NCBI GenBank assembly: GCA_945878495.1 | Contig: CAMCTP010000007.1 | Coordinates: forward strand, 1-21,997 | DNA: 21,997 nt | Direction: 5' to 3' | DNA from: Rickettsia typhi | GTDB taxonomy: Bacteria; Pseudomonadota; Alphaproteobacteria; Rickettsiales; Deianiraeaceae | Shown here: positions 1-7,415 of the stretch, piece after piece | Position numbering within the stretch: the first letter of the stretch is position 1 | Layout: each line of letters starts with the position of its first letter | Program-made: the position numbers and the translations under genes | The notes under the pieces: model-generated | What the model saw: the letters and a program-made list of their open reading frames with translations, nothing else | Told to the model about the DNA's origin: nothing | Databases searched by the model: none

Positions 1-1
1 T

Positions 2-37
2 GTAGTGGTTAAAGATGATGAAAATCTAGTGAGATAA
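2..37 (+). CDS. Possible C-terminal tail of an upstream gene (partial)
   Basis: The window opens in a short open frame reading VVVKDDENLVR followed by a TAA stop at 35-37. The composition looks like a protein C-terminus, but eleven codons cannot identify a family and may be open by chance. It would converge on the tRNA gene that follows on the other strand. The bases from 38 to 76 hold a T-run and an imperfect inverted repeat, with nothing I can name. Confidence 0.25.
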   Translation, partial: VVVKDDENLVR

Positions 38-76
38 GAATTTTTTTTACAGGGAAATGGCGATATTTATCACCAC

Positions 77-154
77 TGGTCGGAGTGGAGGGATTCGAAC
101 CCCCGACCCCCTGTACCCAAAACAGGTGCGCTAGCCAGGCTGCGCTACACTCCG
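77..154 (-). tRNA. tRNA-Pro (anticodon UGG)
   Basis: Read on the minus strand, the sequence folds as a complete tRNA. The acceptor stem CGGAGTG pairs perfectly with CACTCCG. The anticodon stem CCTGT/ACAGG encloses the loop TTTGGGT, giving anticodon TGG, which reads proline codons. The T arm contains GGTTCGAATCC. The 3' CCA is encoded (77-79) after discriminator A. The D arm contains AGCGCAGCCTGGCTAGCGC, which matches the alphaproteobacterial tRNA-Pro pattern. Nothing suggests a broken or integrated copy. Confidence 0.96.
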
Positions 155-200
155 ATAATTCAAGAATTATTGCGAAAAAATAATTATCAAGTTTTTTTTC

Positions 201-228
201 TTGAAAGATAAAAAAATGATGTTATCAT
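201..228 (+). promoter_or_regulatory. Putative sigma70 promoter of the coiled-coil gene
   Basis: TTGAAA (201-206) and TATCAT (223-228) are separated by 16 bases. The start codon follows 22 bases downstream, leaving a short leader with no clear Shine-Dalgarno motif. AT-rich DNA produces such matches by chance, but the position directly upstream of a long gene supports it. Confidence 0.5.
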
Positions 229-250
229 AGATATGTAAAAAGTATAAAAA

Positions 251-3200
251 ATGCAAAACAAGCAAAACAGTACATTAAGAAAAGATCAACATACAAAATC
301 AATGCCAGATCTTCATGTTAAAGGAATGGGTACAGATTTGTCGATTAGTGATACTAATACGCGCGCTAGTACACCAGGTAGTGTTAACGGTGATTATAGC
401 GATGAAGATAGTGTTGATGTAGATGTTGAACATGTTAACAAGAAAAAACTAACCGGCTTTGCGGAGAGGATAAACAGCAATACAAAAAACTTAGGCGTCA
501 TGGGTGATGCGCGTACGAAGTACTCAGGCGTTGCAACAGCAATTCTAGGTATGATAGATGCTAACAATGATGATTATTCTAAAGAAAATAAGGATGATTT
601 TTTTACTGCAGTTAGATCGCAAATGCAAAAAAGTCTTGGGAGCAATGTAACATTGAAAGATGAAATATGGAGGAGTGAGTTTGATAGAGTTTTTCAAAAT
701 AGCTCAAAGGGGAGAAATTTTTTAGGAATTCTGGAAACAAATGGAGTAGATACAAAAACCCTAGAAGAAGAAAAGTTAAACCTTCAACAGCAAATGAGAG
801 AAGATAGGAAGACATTAGAATTAGCAGCTGAAAAAGCAAAACAAGAGGCACAAAAAGTGCAGGAAGACAATTACAATCTAAAGAATCAAGTTGGCACTTT
901 TGAGAGTAAATTAAAGGAAGAGCAAGAGAGCAAAAATCGACTTGAGCAAGAGAATAAAAAAAAAACACAAGATTTAAAAACCCAACAAGAAGAGCTTGAA
1001 AAGCAAAAAAAAGAGACTTTAGAGCAGCAACGGAAACTTGAGTCTGAAATCTATAGATTAAAACCATTTGAGCAACAAATGCAAGATCTTAACTCAAAAA
1101 TACAAGGTTTTGAGGATGATATTAATACCAAAAACAAAAAAATTATAGAGCTTAAAAATAGGTTGAAAAATGGTCAGCAGTTAAGCGATGAAGAAAAAGA
1201 AAAATTAAACCAACAAATAGCAGAATTAAATAATGAAAAGCAGAGCTTAGAAGCAAAAAGACGAAAAACTCAGGAAGAAAAAAAAATATTGGAGGAGGAA
1301 AATCAAAAGAAAGCTAATGAGAAAGATGCTTTGCAACAAGCGATAGAGAAATTAAACTTACAAAACCAGCAGAGTGAGCAAGAAAAACGATCTCAAGCAG
1401 ACGAACTTAACAAAGAGAAATTAAAAAATGATAAATTGCGAGCGGAAGTTGAAACTAATAAGGAGTTGGCGGGGGGGGAAGAGAAAGCACAAAATCAGCT
1501 TGATCAGAAGAGTCAGCAAAAGGATATAACTTTTGAGCCAGACAGTGCAAAAGATAAAATTTCAGGAAGAGCGAAAGAAATAGGAAGAGCTTTAGCAGAC
1601 AACTTGTTTATTATAGCCGCCATGATTGGAACTATAATGGCTTTAATGTCAGGTGCTGGGTTTGCAGTAATAATTGTTGCTGCCGTGACGCCCATGGCTG
1701 GGATGATGGTGAACAAAGGAATTAATATGATTGCTGATCAAATTGAAAGATCGCAGAAGAAAAAAGAAAAGGCAGAGAATTTAGAGCGTGAAAGAAGTCC
1801 GAATATGAGTCAAAAGTTAAATCCTGATTTGCAAAATATGGGGCAAGTTTCTACAAATCCCGAAAAGAATGGGGATGAAGAACTAGATAAACAAAGTGAA
1901 GGCGACGAAGAAAGTCTTGAGAACGAAAGTACAAGAGGATCGCAAAATGATGAATATCAGGAAACAGAATTGGATGATGCAGTTGATGGTAAAAAAAGCG
2001 ATATTGGCGATGATATTGAAGATTCAGATCGGACGAGCGTTAAAGAAGGTGATTTTGAAGATGCTGATATACAAAAGATTAACGATGAAATTGGGGAAGA
2101 TGATAAAGTGATCGTTGATTTTGAAGCGAAGAATCTGAATCGTGCAGCAGAAGGAAGACTTAACCTTGATGGAACTACTGGTAAATTCACTACGACAGAG
2201 GAAGTGGAGTTCAAAAATCCAAGTACAATCGATGGCCTTGATCTTGATGGCGCATATAAGTCACAGCAAAATTCAACTCCTTTATCACCAGAGAAATTAG
2301 CAGCAGAAAAAGCCGCATTAAAGAAACAAACGGAAGGATACTCTCCGACTTTAAAAACAAGTGAACAGATTGATGCATCGGAAATTAAGAGTGATGGCGT
2401 CATAAACGTTGATAATATTAATAGTGAAATCAAAGAAGACGCAAATGTAGTTCAAGCGCCAGAATTTACAGAGGCTGAGCAGAAAGACAAACAAATTGCC
2501 AAATTGTTAGAAAAGCGTAAAAATATTCAACAAGAGCACAATCAATACAAAGCAGCAGAAAAGATCTTGAACCAGAAAAGTTATGATTTAGAGCAAACTA
2601 TTAAAGATAGAAAGGCTAAAACAGTTTTTCTTTCGAAAGATATTATGAATTTACAAAGTAAAATGAATGATGCTGGTATGTCTGATGAATCAGAAAAATT
2701 AATAGGAATTATAGGTTTTCGCAAAACTATGAGACAAAAAGAGCTTGAAGCAAATCTTAAAGAATGGGATTTAAAGATCGCTGCCGTTGAAACTCAGATA
2801 AAATATGCTAGGGTAAAATTAAAACACCCAGATATAAAGGAAACCGGTGAAAAAAGCAAGGAGTATTACGGTCAAAAAATTAATAAATACGCTGCAGAGC
2901 AGTTCAAATTAGAACAGGAAAAAAGATCTTTAAAGACGAAGAATGATGAGAATAATAATCTTAAGAATAAAAAGCAAGAAGAGGAAGAACGGCGTAAAAA
3001 TATTAATGAAAGTATAAAGAAGCTAAATGATGAATATCAAAAATTAAGGTTAGAGATTACAAAGCTTCAACAAGAGGGGAGCAAAATTCCTAATAAAGAA
3101 AGAGAGGTGGACGAATGCATTTATAATAGAAAGGAGGAAATAAAAAAGAAAGCTCAAGAAGATGCTGTAAAGCAAAAATTACAAGATGAAAAAACAGCAA

Positions 3201-3676
3201 AAGCCTTGGAAGCTAAAAAACTACAAGAAGAAAAAAAAGAAGCAGAAAAGCTTCAAGCGATACAAAAGAAAAAAGAAGAAAAGTACGAAAAAGAGCTTGC
3301 GAATGCAAAAAAAGTAAAAGTCGAAGCATATAAAAAAGCTGGTATAATGTCAACAGCTGATAAAAAAGCAGCTGAGGGAAAATTAGAAAGTGAAGCATTA
3401 GACAAAGATCATGCCGCAATTCGCTCACAAGAGAGAAAAGCTCAAGAAGATACTCTTAAGCAAAAGCTTCAAGAAAGAGCTAAGAGTAAACTGGATAAAA
3501 GCAATCAAATAAGTGGTTCCAAGGTTGTTGACAATTCACAACATGAATTGCTTGAAGGTTTGATAAATGCTGATGAGATAGATTTATCTGGAGCTTCAGA
3601 TAAGCATAGCGCTAAAAGCTTTGTTGTTGATGCTAATCAGTCTCCTAGTAGCGTAACTGCAAGTCAAATACAATAA
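251..3676 (+). CDS. Large coiled-coil protein with central hydrophobic hairpin, function unknown
   Basis: This 1141-residue protein is not one I recognise. Residues 1-165 are polar and Ser/Asp-rich at first, then form a small possibly folded segment (about 65-165). Residues 170-410 are a long Glu/Lys/Gln heptad-rich coiled coil. Residues 452-487 are strongly hydrophobic and Gly/Ala-rich, broken by T480-P481, as expected for a membrane hairpin. Residues 500-735 are acidic and low complexity. Residues 735-1090 are a second charged coiled coil containing a 12-residue near-repeat (967-978 and 1063-1074, AQEDxxKQKLQ). There is no N-terminal signal peptide. A run of eight G lies in codons 407-410. 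The gene stands alone between tRNA-Pro and a convergent gap gene. Possible roles are an intracellular structural or membrane-tethering protein, or a secreted effector; both are inference. The frame is open throughout, so I regard it as real. Confidence 0.88.
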   Translation: MQNKQNSTLRKDQHTKSMPDLHVKGMGTDLSISDTNTRASTPGSVNGDYSDEDSVDVDVEHVNKKKLTGFAERINSNTKNLGVMGDARTKYSGVATAILGMIDANNDDYSKENKDDFFTAVRSQMQKSLGSNVTLKDEIWRSEFDRVFQNSSKGRNFLGILETNGVDTKTLEEEKLNLQQQMREDRKTLELAAEKAKQEAQKVQEDNYNLKNQVGTFESKLKEEQESKNRLEQENKKKTQDLKTQQEELEKQKKETLEQQRKLESEIYRLKPFEQQMQDLNSKIQGFEDDINTKNKKIIELKNRLKNGQQLSDEEKEKLNQQIAELNNEKQSLEAKRRKTQEEKKILEEENQKKANEKDALQQAIEKLNLQNQQSEQEKRSQADELNKEKLKNDKLRAEVETNKELAGGEEKAQNQLDQKSQQKDITFEPDSAKDKISGRAKEIGRALADNLFIIAAMIGTIMALMSGAGFAVIIVAAVTPMAGMMVNKGINMIADQIERSQKKKEKAENLERERSPNMSQKLNPDLQNMGQVSTNPEKNGDEELDKQSEGDEESLENESTRGSQNDEYQETELDDAVDGKKSDIGDDIEDSDRTSVKEGDFEDADIQKINDEIGEDDKVIVDFEAKNLNRAAEGRLNLDGTTGKFTTTEEVEFKNPSTIDGLDLDGAYKSQQNSTPLSPEKLAAEKAALKKQTEGYSPTLKTSEQIDASEIKSDGVINVDNINSEIKEDANVVQAPEFTEAEQKDKQIAKLLEKRKNIQQEHNQYKAAEKILNQKSYDLEQTIKDRKAKTVFLSKDIMNLQSKMNDAGMSDESEKLIGIIGFRKTMRQKELEANLKEWDLKIAAVETQIKYARVKLKHPDIKETGEKSKEYYGQKINKYAAEQFKLEQEKRSLKTKNDENNNLKNKKQEEEERRKNINESIKKLNDEYQKLRLEITKLQQEGSKIPNKEREVDECIYNRKEEIKKKAQEDAVKQKLQDEKTAKALEAKKLQEEKKEAEKLQAIQKKKEEKYEKELANAKKVKVEAYKKAGIMSTADKKAAEGKLESEALDKDHAAIRSQERKAQEDTLKQKLQERAKSKLDKSNQISGSKVVDNSQHELLEGLINADEIDLSGASDKHSAKSFVVDANQSPSSVTASQIQ
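1471..1478 (+). repeat. G8 homopolymer inside the coiled-coil gene
   Basis: Eight consecutive G residues fall in codons A407-G408-G409-E410, about 40 codons before the hydrophobic hairpin. Gain of one G would give a stop at 1501-1503. Loss of one G would give a stop at 1527-1529. Tracts like this are classic slippage sites in phase-variable genes, and this one is striking in AT-rich DNA. Confidence 0.9.
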
Positions 3677-3741
3677 TTAATATATAGGCCGTAAAAATTT
3701 CAAAAAACTACCGAGACGATTAAAGATTTTTTGCTATAGTT

Positions 3742-4740
3742 TTACCTACCGGAAATAATTCTTGCAACATCAAGCATACGGTTTGAAAATCCCCATTCAT
3801 TATCGTACCAAGCTAGAACTCTTAATAAATTCCCACCTATTAATCTTGTTTCTAGGGTGTCAACTGTTGAGCTAAAGCTTGAGCCGATAAAATCGCAAGA
3901 AACAAGTGGTCTTTTTTCAATCCCAAGTACTCCTTTCATTTCTCCATTAGCATATTGTTCGAATATTTTATTAACATCATCAGCTGTGGTATTTTGTTCG
4001 ATTGAAACAGTTAGATCAACTACTGAAACATTACAAACAGGAACTCTTATTGCCGAACCATCTATTTTTGAACCAACATCCGGAAGAACCACAGATAAAG
4101 CCTTAGCAACTCCGGTTGAAGTCGGAACCATGGAAACTGCAGCGGATCTAGCTCTGCGAAGATCGGTATGTGAGTTGTCGAGTATATTTTGATCACTTGT
4201 GTAAGCGTGTACTGTTGTTACAAAGCCATTTTTAATTCCAAAATTGTCATTTATAATTTTCACAATCGGAGCAAGGCAATTTGTAGTGCAAGAGCCTATT
4301 GATACAGCTGAATCGTTTAATTCAAGAACTTGTTGATTGACTCCGAGTATGCAGGTTGTAGTATTTTTATCCTTTGCTGGAGCTGAAAATATGATTTTTT
4401 TTGCACCGGCTTGAAAGTGAGGTTTGACGCTTTCTTGGGTTAAGAATTTTCCGGTACACTCCATAACTGCATCAAATTTTGACCAATCTATTTTTGCTGG
4501 GTCTCTTTCTGATGATAGTGTTATTTTTTTACCATTTATTGAAAATTCTGATTCGCTTATTATTTTGATATCGGCTTTTAATCTTCCAAAAGTTGAATCA
4601 AATTCAAGTAAATGAAGACTCTCACTAATTGATGATGTAGAGTTTATATGAGATATTTCTATATCCTTATTGTTACCGACTATCCAAGCTCTAAGAATAG
4701 TCCTTCCTATCCTACCAAATCCATTTATTGCTATTTTCAT
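3742..4740 (-). CDS. gap: Glyceraldehyde-3-phosphate dehydrogenase, type I
   Basis: The enzyme interconverts glyceraldehyde 3-phosphate and 1,3-bisphosphoglycerate in cytosolic glycolysis or gluconeogenesis. The 332 residues match the usual family length. The N-terminal nucleotide-binding motif INGFGRIGR is at 5-13. The catalytic cysteine is C151 in GSCTTNC, and the catalytic histidine is H178 in VHAYTSDQ. The phosphate-site region HTDLRRARSAA and the C-terminal WYDNEWGFSNRM are intact. Residue S34 stands where NAD-specific enzymes have Asp (Asp32 in Bacillus stearothermophilus numbering), and N189-S190 replace the usual Leu-Pro (187-188). Photosynthetic, NADP-using enzymes also carry Ser at 188, so use of NADP(H) is plausible. 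The gene is alone, convergent with the coiled-coil gene and divergent from rpsB. No other glycolytic gene is in the window. Confidence 0.97.
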   Translation of the reverse strand: MKIAINGFGRIGRTILRAWIVGNNKDIEISHINSTSSISESLHLLEFDSTFGRLKADIKIISESEFSINGKKITLSSERDPAKIDWSKFDAVMECTGKFLTQESVKPHFQAGAKKIIFSAPAKDKNTTTCILGVNQQVLELNDSAVSIGSCTTNCLAPIVKIINDNFGIKNGFVTTVHAYTSDQNILDNSHTDLRRARSAAVSMVPTSTGVAKALSVVLPDVGSKIDGSAIRVPVCNVSVVDLTVSIEQNTTADDVNKIFEQYANGEMKGVLGIEKRPLVSCDFIGSSFSSTVDTLETRLIGGNLLRVLAWYDNEWGFSNRMLDVARIISGR

Positions 4741-4796
4741 AAATATTTTATTAAAATTTCTAAGATTCTTGATTAGGAAAAAATAATTTTCAATAA

Positions 4797-4824
4797 AAAA
4801 AGCTTGACAATTGAAAAAGCTTGA
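4797..4824. repeat. Direct repeat in the gap/rpsB divergent spacer
   Basis: AAAAAGCTTGA occurs at 4797-4807 and again at 4814-4824, starting 17 bases apart, between the divergent gap and rpsB genes. Each copy contains the palindrome AAGCTT, and the first overlaps a TTGACA. It could be a paired binding site or a chance product of AT-rich DNA. Confidence 0.4.
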
Positions 4825-4842
4825 GCAATCTTGTGAAATTAA

Positions 4843-4870
4843 TTAACAAATTGTTTTAGTTTATTATAAT
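4843..4870 (+). promoter_or_regulatory. Putative rpsB promoter overlapping the upstream ATG
   Basis: TTAACA (4843-4848) and a perfect TATAAT (4865-4870) are 16 bases apart. The -10 hexamer overlaps the first in-frame ATG of rpsB (4869-4871). Transcription would then begin near 4877, downstream of that ATG, which favours a later start codon (TTG at 4920). Confidence 0.45.
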
Positions 4871-5753
4871 GTATTTTAACAGTCTTTCAGAAAAAGATAA
4901 CGATATAATTGAAAAATTTTTGCCAAAATTTACAATTCAGGATCTAATGGATCACGGTTTTCACTATGGGCATAAGGCATCAAAATGGAATCCTAGCATG
5001 AGACCATATATTCTTGGTGTTAGAAATGGTGTTCATATTATCGATCTAAAAAAGACTCACTATATGATGACTGTTGCTTTATTAAATTTATATAAAGAAA
5101 TAAAAGATGGAAAAAGCGTTCTTTTTGTTTGTACAAATCAAGCAACAAGAGCTGTTGTAAAAGAATTTGCGGTAAAATGTGGTCAGCCATATGTAACTCA
5201 TAGATGGCTAGGCGGTATGCTTACAAACTGGAGAACTATAGTTGTATCGATTAAGAAAATTAAAAAATTTGAAAAAATACTTTCTGAGCGTGACGAAAAA
5301 GGAAGACACCAAGTCTACGCAAAGAAAGAAATAAATAAAATGTCAAAAGAGCTTGATAAATTAAGAGTATATTTTGATGGTCTGAGAAACGTTAATTCAA
5401 GGCCTGATAATATAATAGTTTTTGATGCAAAAAAAGATGATATTGCAATCAAAGAAGCTGTAAAACTGAGAATTTCTCCAACTGTTGTATGTGATACTAA
5501 CTGTAGCACAAGAGACATTAGCTATGTAATACCTTCAAATAATGACTCTAGAAAAGTTGTTAAATTTATGTCTAGTTTAATGTGCGATACAATACTTTCC
5601 GCGATACAAGAGGATGTTAAATCATACAAGATGAATATTAAAGGAGACCACTCTGATGCTGCGAAAAAATCAGAATCTTTAAATAGTAAGATTAAAGCTG
5701 GTCTTGGTATTGATGTTCCAAAGGTGGAAACAGCTGAAGTATCTGCATCTTAA
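4869..5753 (+). CDS. rpsB: 30S ribosomal protein S2
   Basis: S2 is a structural protein of the small ribosomal subunit, bound near the head-body junction. Family hallmarks are visible: PKFTIQDLMDHGFHYGHKAS near the N-terminus, then WNPSMRPYI and GVHIIDL, RWLGGMLTNWRTI, and an IVFDAKKD segment followed by VVCDTNC. From the ATG at 4869 it has 294 residues, about 17 more at the N-terminus than usual. A TTG at 4920 would start the protein as (M)PKFTIQ, exactly where the family begins. That start would also agree with the TATAAT box that covers the ATG. The elongation factor Ts gene (tsf), which normally follows rpsB, is absent here: the next gene is comF on the opposite strand, 28 bases away. Confidence 0.97.
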   Translation: MYFNSLSEKDNDIIEKFLPKFTIQDLMDHGFHYGHKASKWNPSMRPYILGVRNGVHIIDLKKTHYMMTVALLNLYKEIKDGKSVLFVCTNQATRAVVKEFAVKCGQPYVTHRWLGGMLTNWRTIVVSIKKIKKFEKILSERDEKGRHQVYAKKEINKMSKELDKLRVYFDGLRNVNSRPDNIIVFDAKKDDIAIKEAVKLRISPTVVCDTNCSTRDISYVIPSNNDSRKVVKFMSSLMCDTILSAIQEDVKSYKMNIKGDHSDAAKKSESLNSKIKAGLGIDVPKVETAEVSAS

Positions 5754-5781
5754 TAAAAATTATAAACAATATAATTGAATT

Positions 5782-6528
5782 TTAAAAATTAGTTGAGCAG
5801 AAAGCTATGCAAATAACTTCTGCTCTAGGATTTTCTCTTTTTATCGTTTTTGCTACCTCGGAAAAAGTATTTCCCGTAGTCATTACATCATCTATGATTA
5901 TAAATTTGTCAAATTTTTGTACAGCATCGTTATCCGAAACCTCAAAAGCTCCGTCAAGATTTCTTGATCTAGCTTTCTTGGATAATGATGATTGCTTTGG
6001 AGTTTCTATTTTTTTTGTAAGTAAAAAATTATTAATTACCAAGTTTTTATCAATTTTTTTGAATTGCGTAGTTATTAATAAAAGCTGATTGTACATTCTT
6101 TCTCTAATACTGTTTAGGCTAGACGGTACAACTGTGATGAGAGTTTTTTCTTCCTGCAGTATGTTTTTAAATTTTCTGTAAAGCAAAATTGCTATTGTTT
6201 TTGCATGAATTGTGTTATCATTCTTTATTGCAAGTACAATTTTTTTTGCAAGACCTTCGTAAACGCAAAAACTTTTTGATAAATCAAAATGAAAATCTTT
6301 ACATAAGTCGCAACATTCAGTAGAAATTTGGTGAGCTGAAGGTGATATATTTTTCCCACATTTGGAGCATATGATGCTAGATGTTTGTTTTAATAATGAT
6401 ATAATGCATTTATGGCATATGGTGGAATTTTCATCATGAACAAAGTTTTTACATTGAAAACATTCTTGAGGAAATATTTTATTTATAATATTTGATATTT
6501 TTTTATTGATATTTAAAAATATGTTAAT
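5782..6528 (-). CDS. comF: ComF family phosphoribosyltransferase-like protein, non-canonical start
   Basis: The C-terminal half has the phosphoribosyltransferase signature FIIIDDVMTTGNT, followed by a hydrophobic strand and the C-terminus. The N-terminal half carries the ComF zinc-ribbon pattern with successive Cys pairs (CFQC, CHKC, CSKC, CDLC) after IFPQE, then VYEGLAKKIVLAIKND, typical of the family. ComF proteins act in DNA uptake in naturally competent bacteria; their exact role elsewhere is unclear. The frame is open from 6555 to 5782, but its first ATG/GTG/TTG is a TTG at 6184-6186, which would delete the whole zinc ribbon. I set the start at an ATT (6526-6528) as a working choice; an ATT at 6487-6489 or an ATA are alternatives. 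Loss of the start or an indel just upstream is also possible. The product would be about 248 residues, normal for the family. Confidence 0.8.
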   Translation of the reverse strand: MNIFLNINKKISNIINKIFPQECFQCKNFVHDENSTICHKCIISLLKQTSSIICSKCGKNISPSAHQISTECCDLCKDFHFDLSKSFCVYEGLAKKIVLAIKNDNTIHAKTIAILLYRKFKNILQEEKTLITVVPSSLNSIRERMYNQLLLITTQFKKIDKNLVINNFLLTKKIETPKQSSLSKKARSRNLDGAFEVSDNDAVQKFDKFIIIDDVMTTGNTFSEVAKTIKRENPRAEVICIAFCSTNF

Positions 6529-6533
6529 ATAAT
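6506..6533 (+). promoter_or_regulatory. Putative promoter of the DsbA-like/acnA operon
   Basis: TTGATA (6506-6511) and a perfect TATAAT (6528-6533) are separated by 16 bases, 28 bases before the ATG of the DsbA-like gene. It lies inside the N-terminal part of the oppositely oriented comF frame. It probably drives the four tightly spaced genes up to 11455. Confidence 0.5.
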
Positions 6534-6561
6534 AGATTATATATATTTTTATAAATTAAAT

Positions 6562-7413
6562 ATGAAATTGTCAACATTAAAATCACTGGTAGTTAGTTTG
6601 GCTACAAAATTAAAGGTAATAAAGCCAAAAAAAAGTCTTTGTTGTGGCTTGGGAGCTAAGTTTTTTTCTAAAGATAAAGATTCATGCTCTGCGACATCGA
6701 AATGTTGTCCATGCAAATGCATAGTTAAAACAGTATTATTTGTTTTACTAATGTGGGCGCTTAGTTTTACTGGATTTTATGATAAAGCCGTTAAAAGATT
6801 TATAGAAAAAAATCCAAGAATTATCATAGGTTCTATAGAAAACATGATAAGAAAGGAAAAAGAAAATAAAATGAAAGATTCTGAAAAATCATCAGGAGAT
6901 GTTGCAAAAGCTATAGAAGCAGATAGATCAAATCCTTACATTGTTGTTGGATCTGGAAAAAATCTGATCATAGAGTTTTTTGATTATAACTGTGGATACT
7001 GCAGAAAAGCTCATAAAGAAATAGAGTCTTTAATTAGATCATCAGTAAATGCAAAAATAATACTTGTGAATACTCCAATTATGTCTGAAGGATCTATGGT
7101 TGCAGCAAAGTACGGAAATGCAATATTTAAAATAAAACCACAAAAATTCTTTGAATTTCATAATGCTATGATGAACCATCAAGGTCAAGTTGATGCGATA
7201 GTTGTGAAAAAAACATTGTCATCGTTGATGTCTCAGAAGGAGATATCAGAAATTGAATCAATTGTTAAATCAAGGGAATCTGACGATGAAATAAAAAAAG
7301 TATATGGATATATACAGTCAATGTCACTTCAAGGAACTCCAGCTTTCATTGTGAATGAAAAGCTTATACCTGGATATATGTCTGCTGAAGAAATAATGAA
7401 TATTGTAAAATAG
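6562..7413 (+). CDS. Membrane-anchored DsbA-family thiol-disulfide oxidoreductase
   Basis: This 283-residue protein has a thioredoxin-fold domain from about 125 to the end. It carries the redox motif CGYC at 144-147 in a FFDYNCGYCRKAH context and the cis-proline TP at 259-260, as in DsbA/BdbD-type oxidases and isomerases that act on envelope proteins. One transmembrane helix spans about 54-72 and should place the thioredoxin domain in the periplasm. The preceding 53 residues are unusual: basic, with seven cysteines (C27, C28, C42, C48, C49, C51, C53) just before the membrane, presumably on the cytoplasmic side. The ATG is 28 bases from a good promoter, so the long N-terminus seems genuine. 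The gene is two bases from acnA. Whether it acts as an oxidase or an isomerase cannot be told from sequence. Confidence 0.88.
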   Translation: MKLSTLKSLVVSLATKLKVIKPKKSLCCGLGAKFFSKDKDSCSATSKCCPCKCIVKTVLFVLLMWALSFTGFYDKAVKRFIEKNPRIIIGSIENMIRKEKENKMKDSEKSSGDVAKAIEADRSNPYIVVGSGKNLIIEFFDYNCGYCRKAHKEIESLIRSSVNAKIILVNTPIMSEGSMVAAKYGNAIFKIKPQKFFEFHNAMMNHQGQVDAIVVKKTLSSLMSQKEISEIESIVKSRESDDEIKKVYGYIQSMSLQGTPAFIVNEKLIPGYMSAEEIMNIVK

Positions 7414-7415
7414 CC

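Noticed and set aside
77..154. tRNA-Pro as an attachment site for a mobile element carrying the coiled-coil gene
   Set aside because: No integrase and no repeated tRNA 3' fragment found downstream in the window.
612..1067. Open frame of 151 codons on the minus strand inside the coiled-coil gene
   Set aside because: Antisense shadow of Lys/Glu/Gln-rich codons, rich in Leu, Phe and Ser; no start context or family features.
3677..3741. CAAAAAA/TTTTTTG inverted repeat as a bidirectional terminator between the coiled-coil gene and gap
   Set aside because: An A-T-only stem with a 19-base loop is expected by chance in AT-rich DNA.
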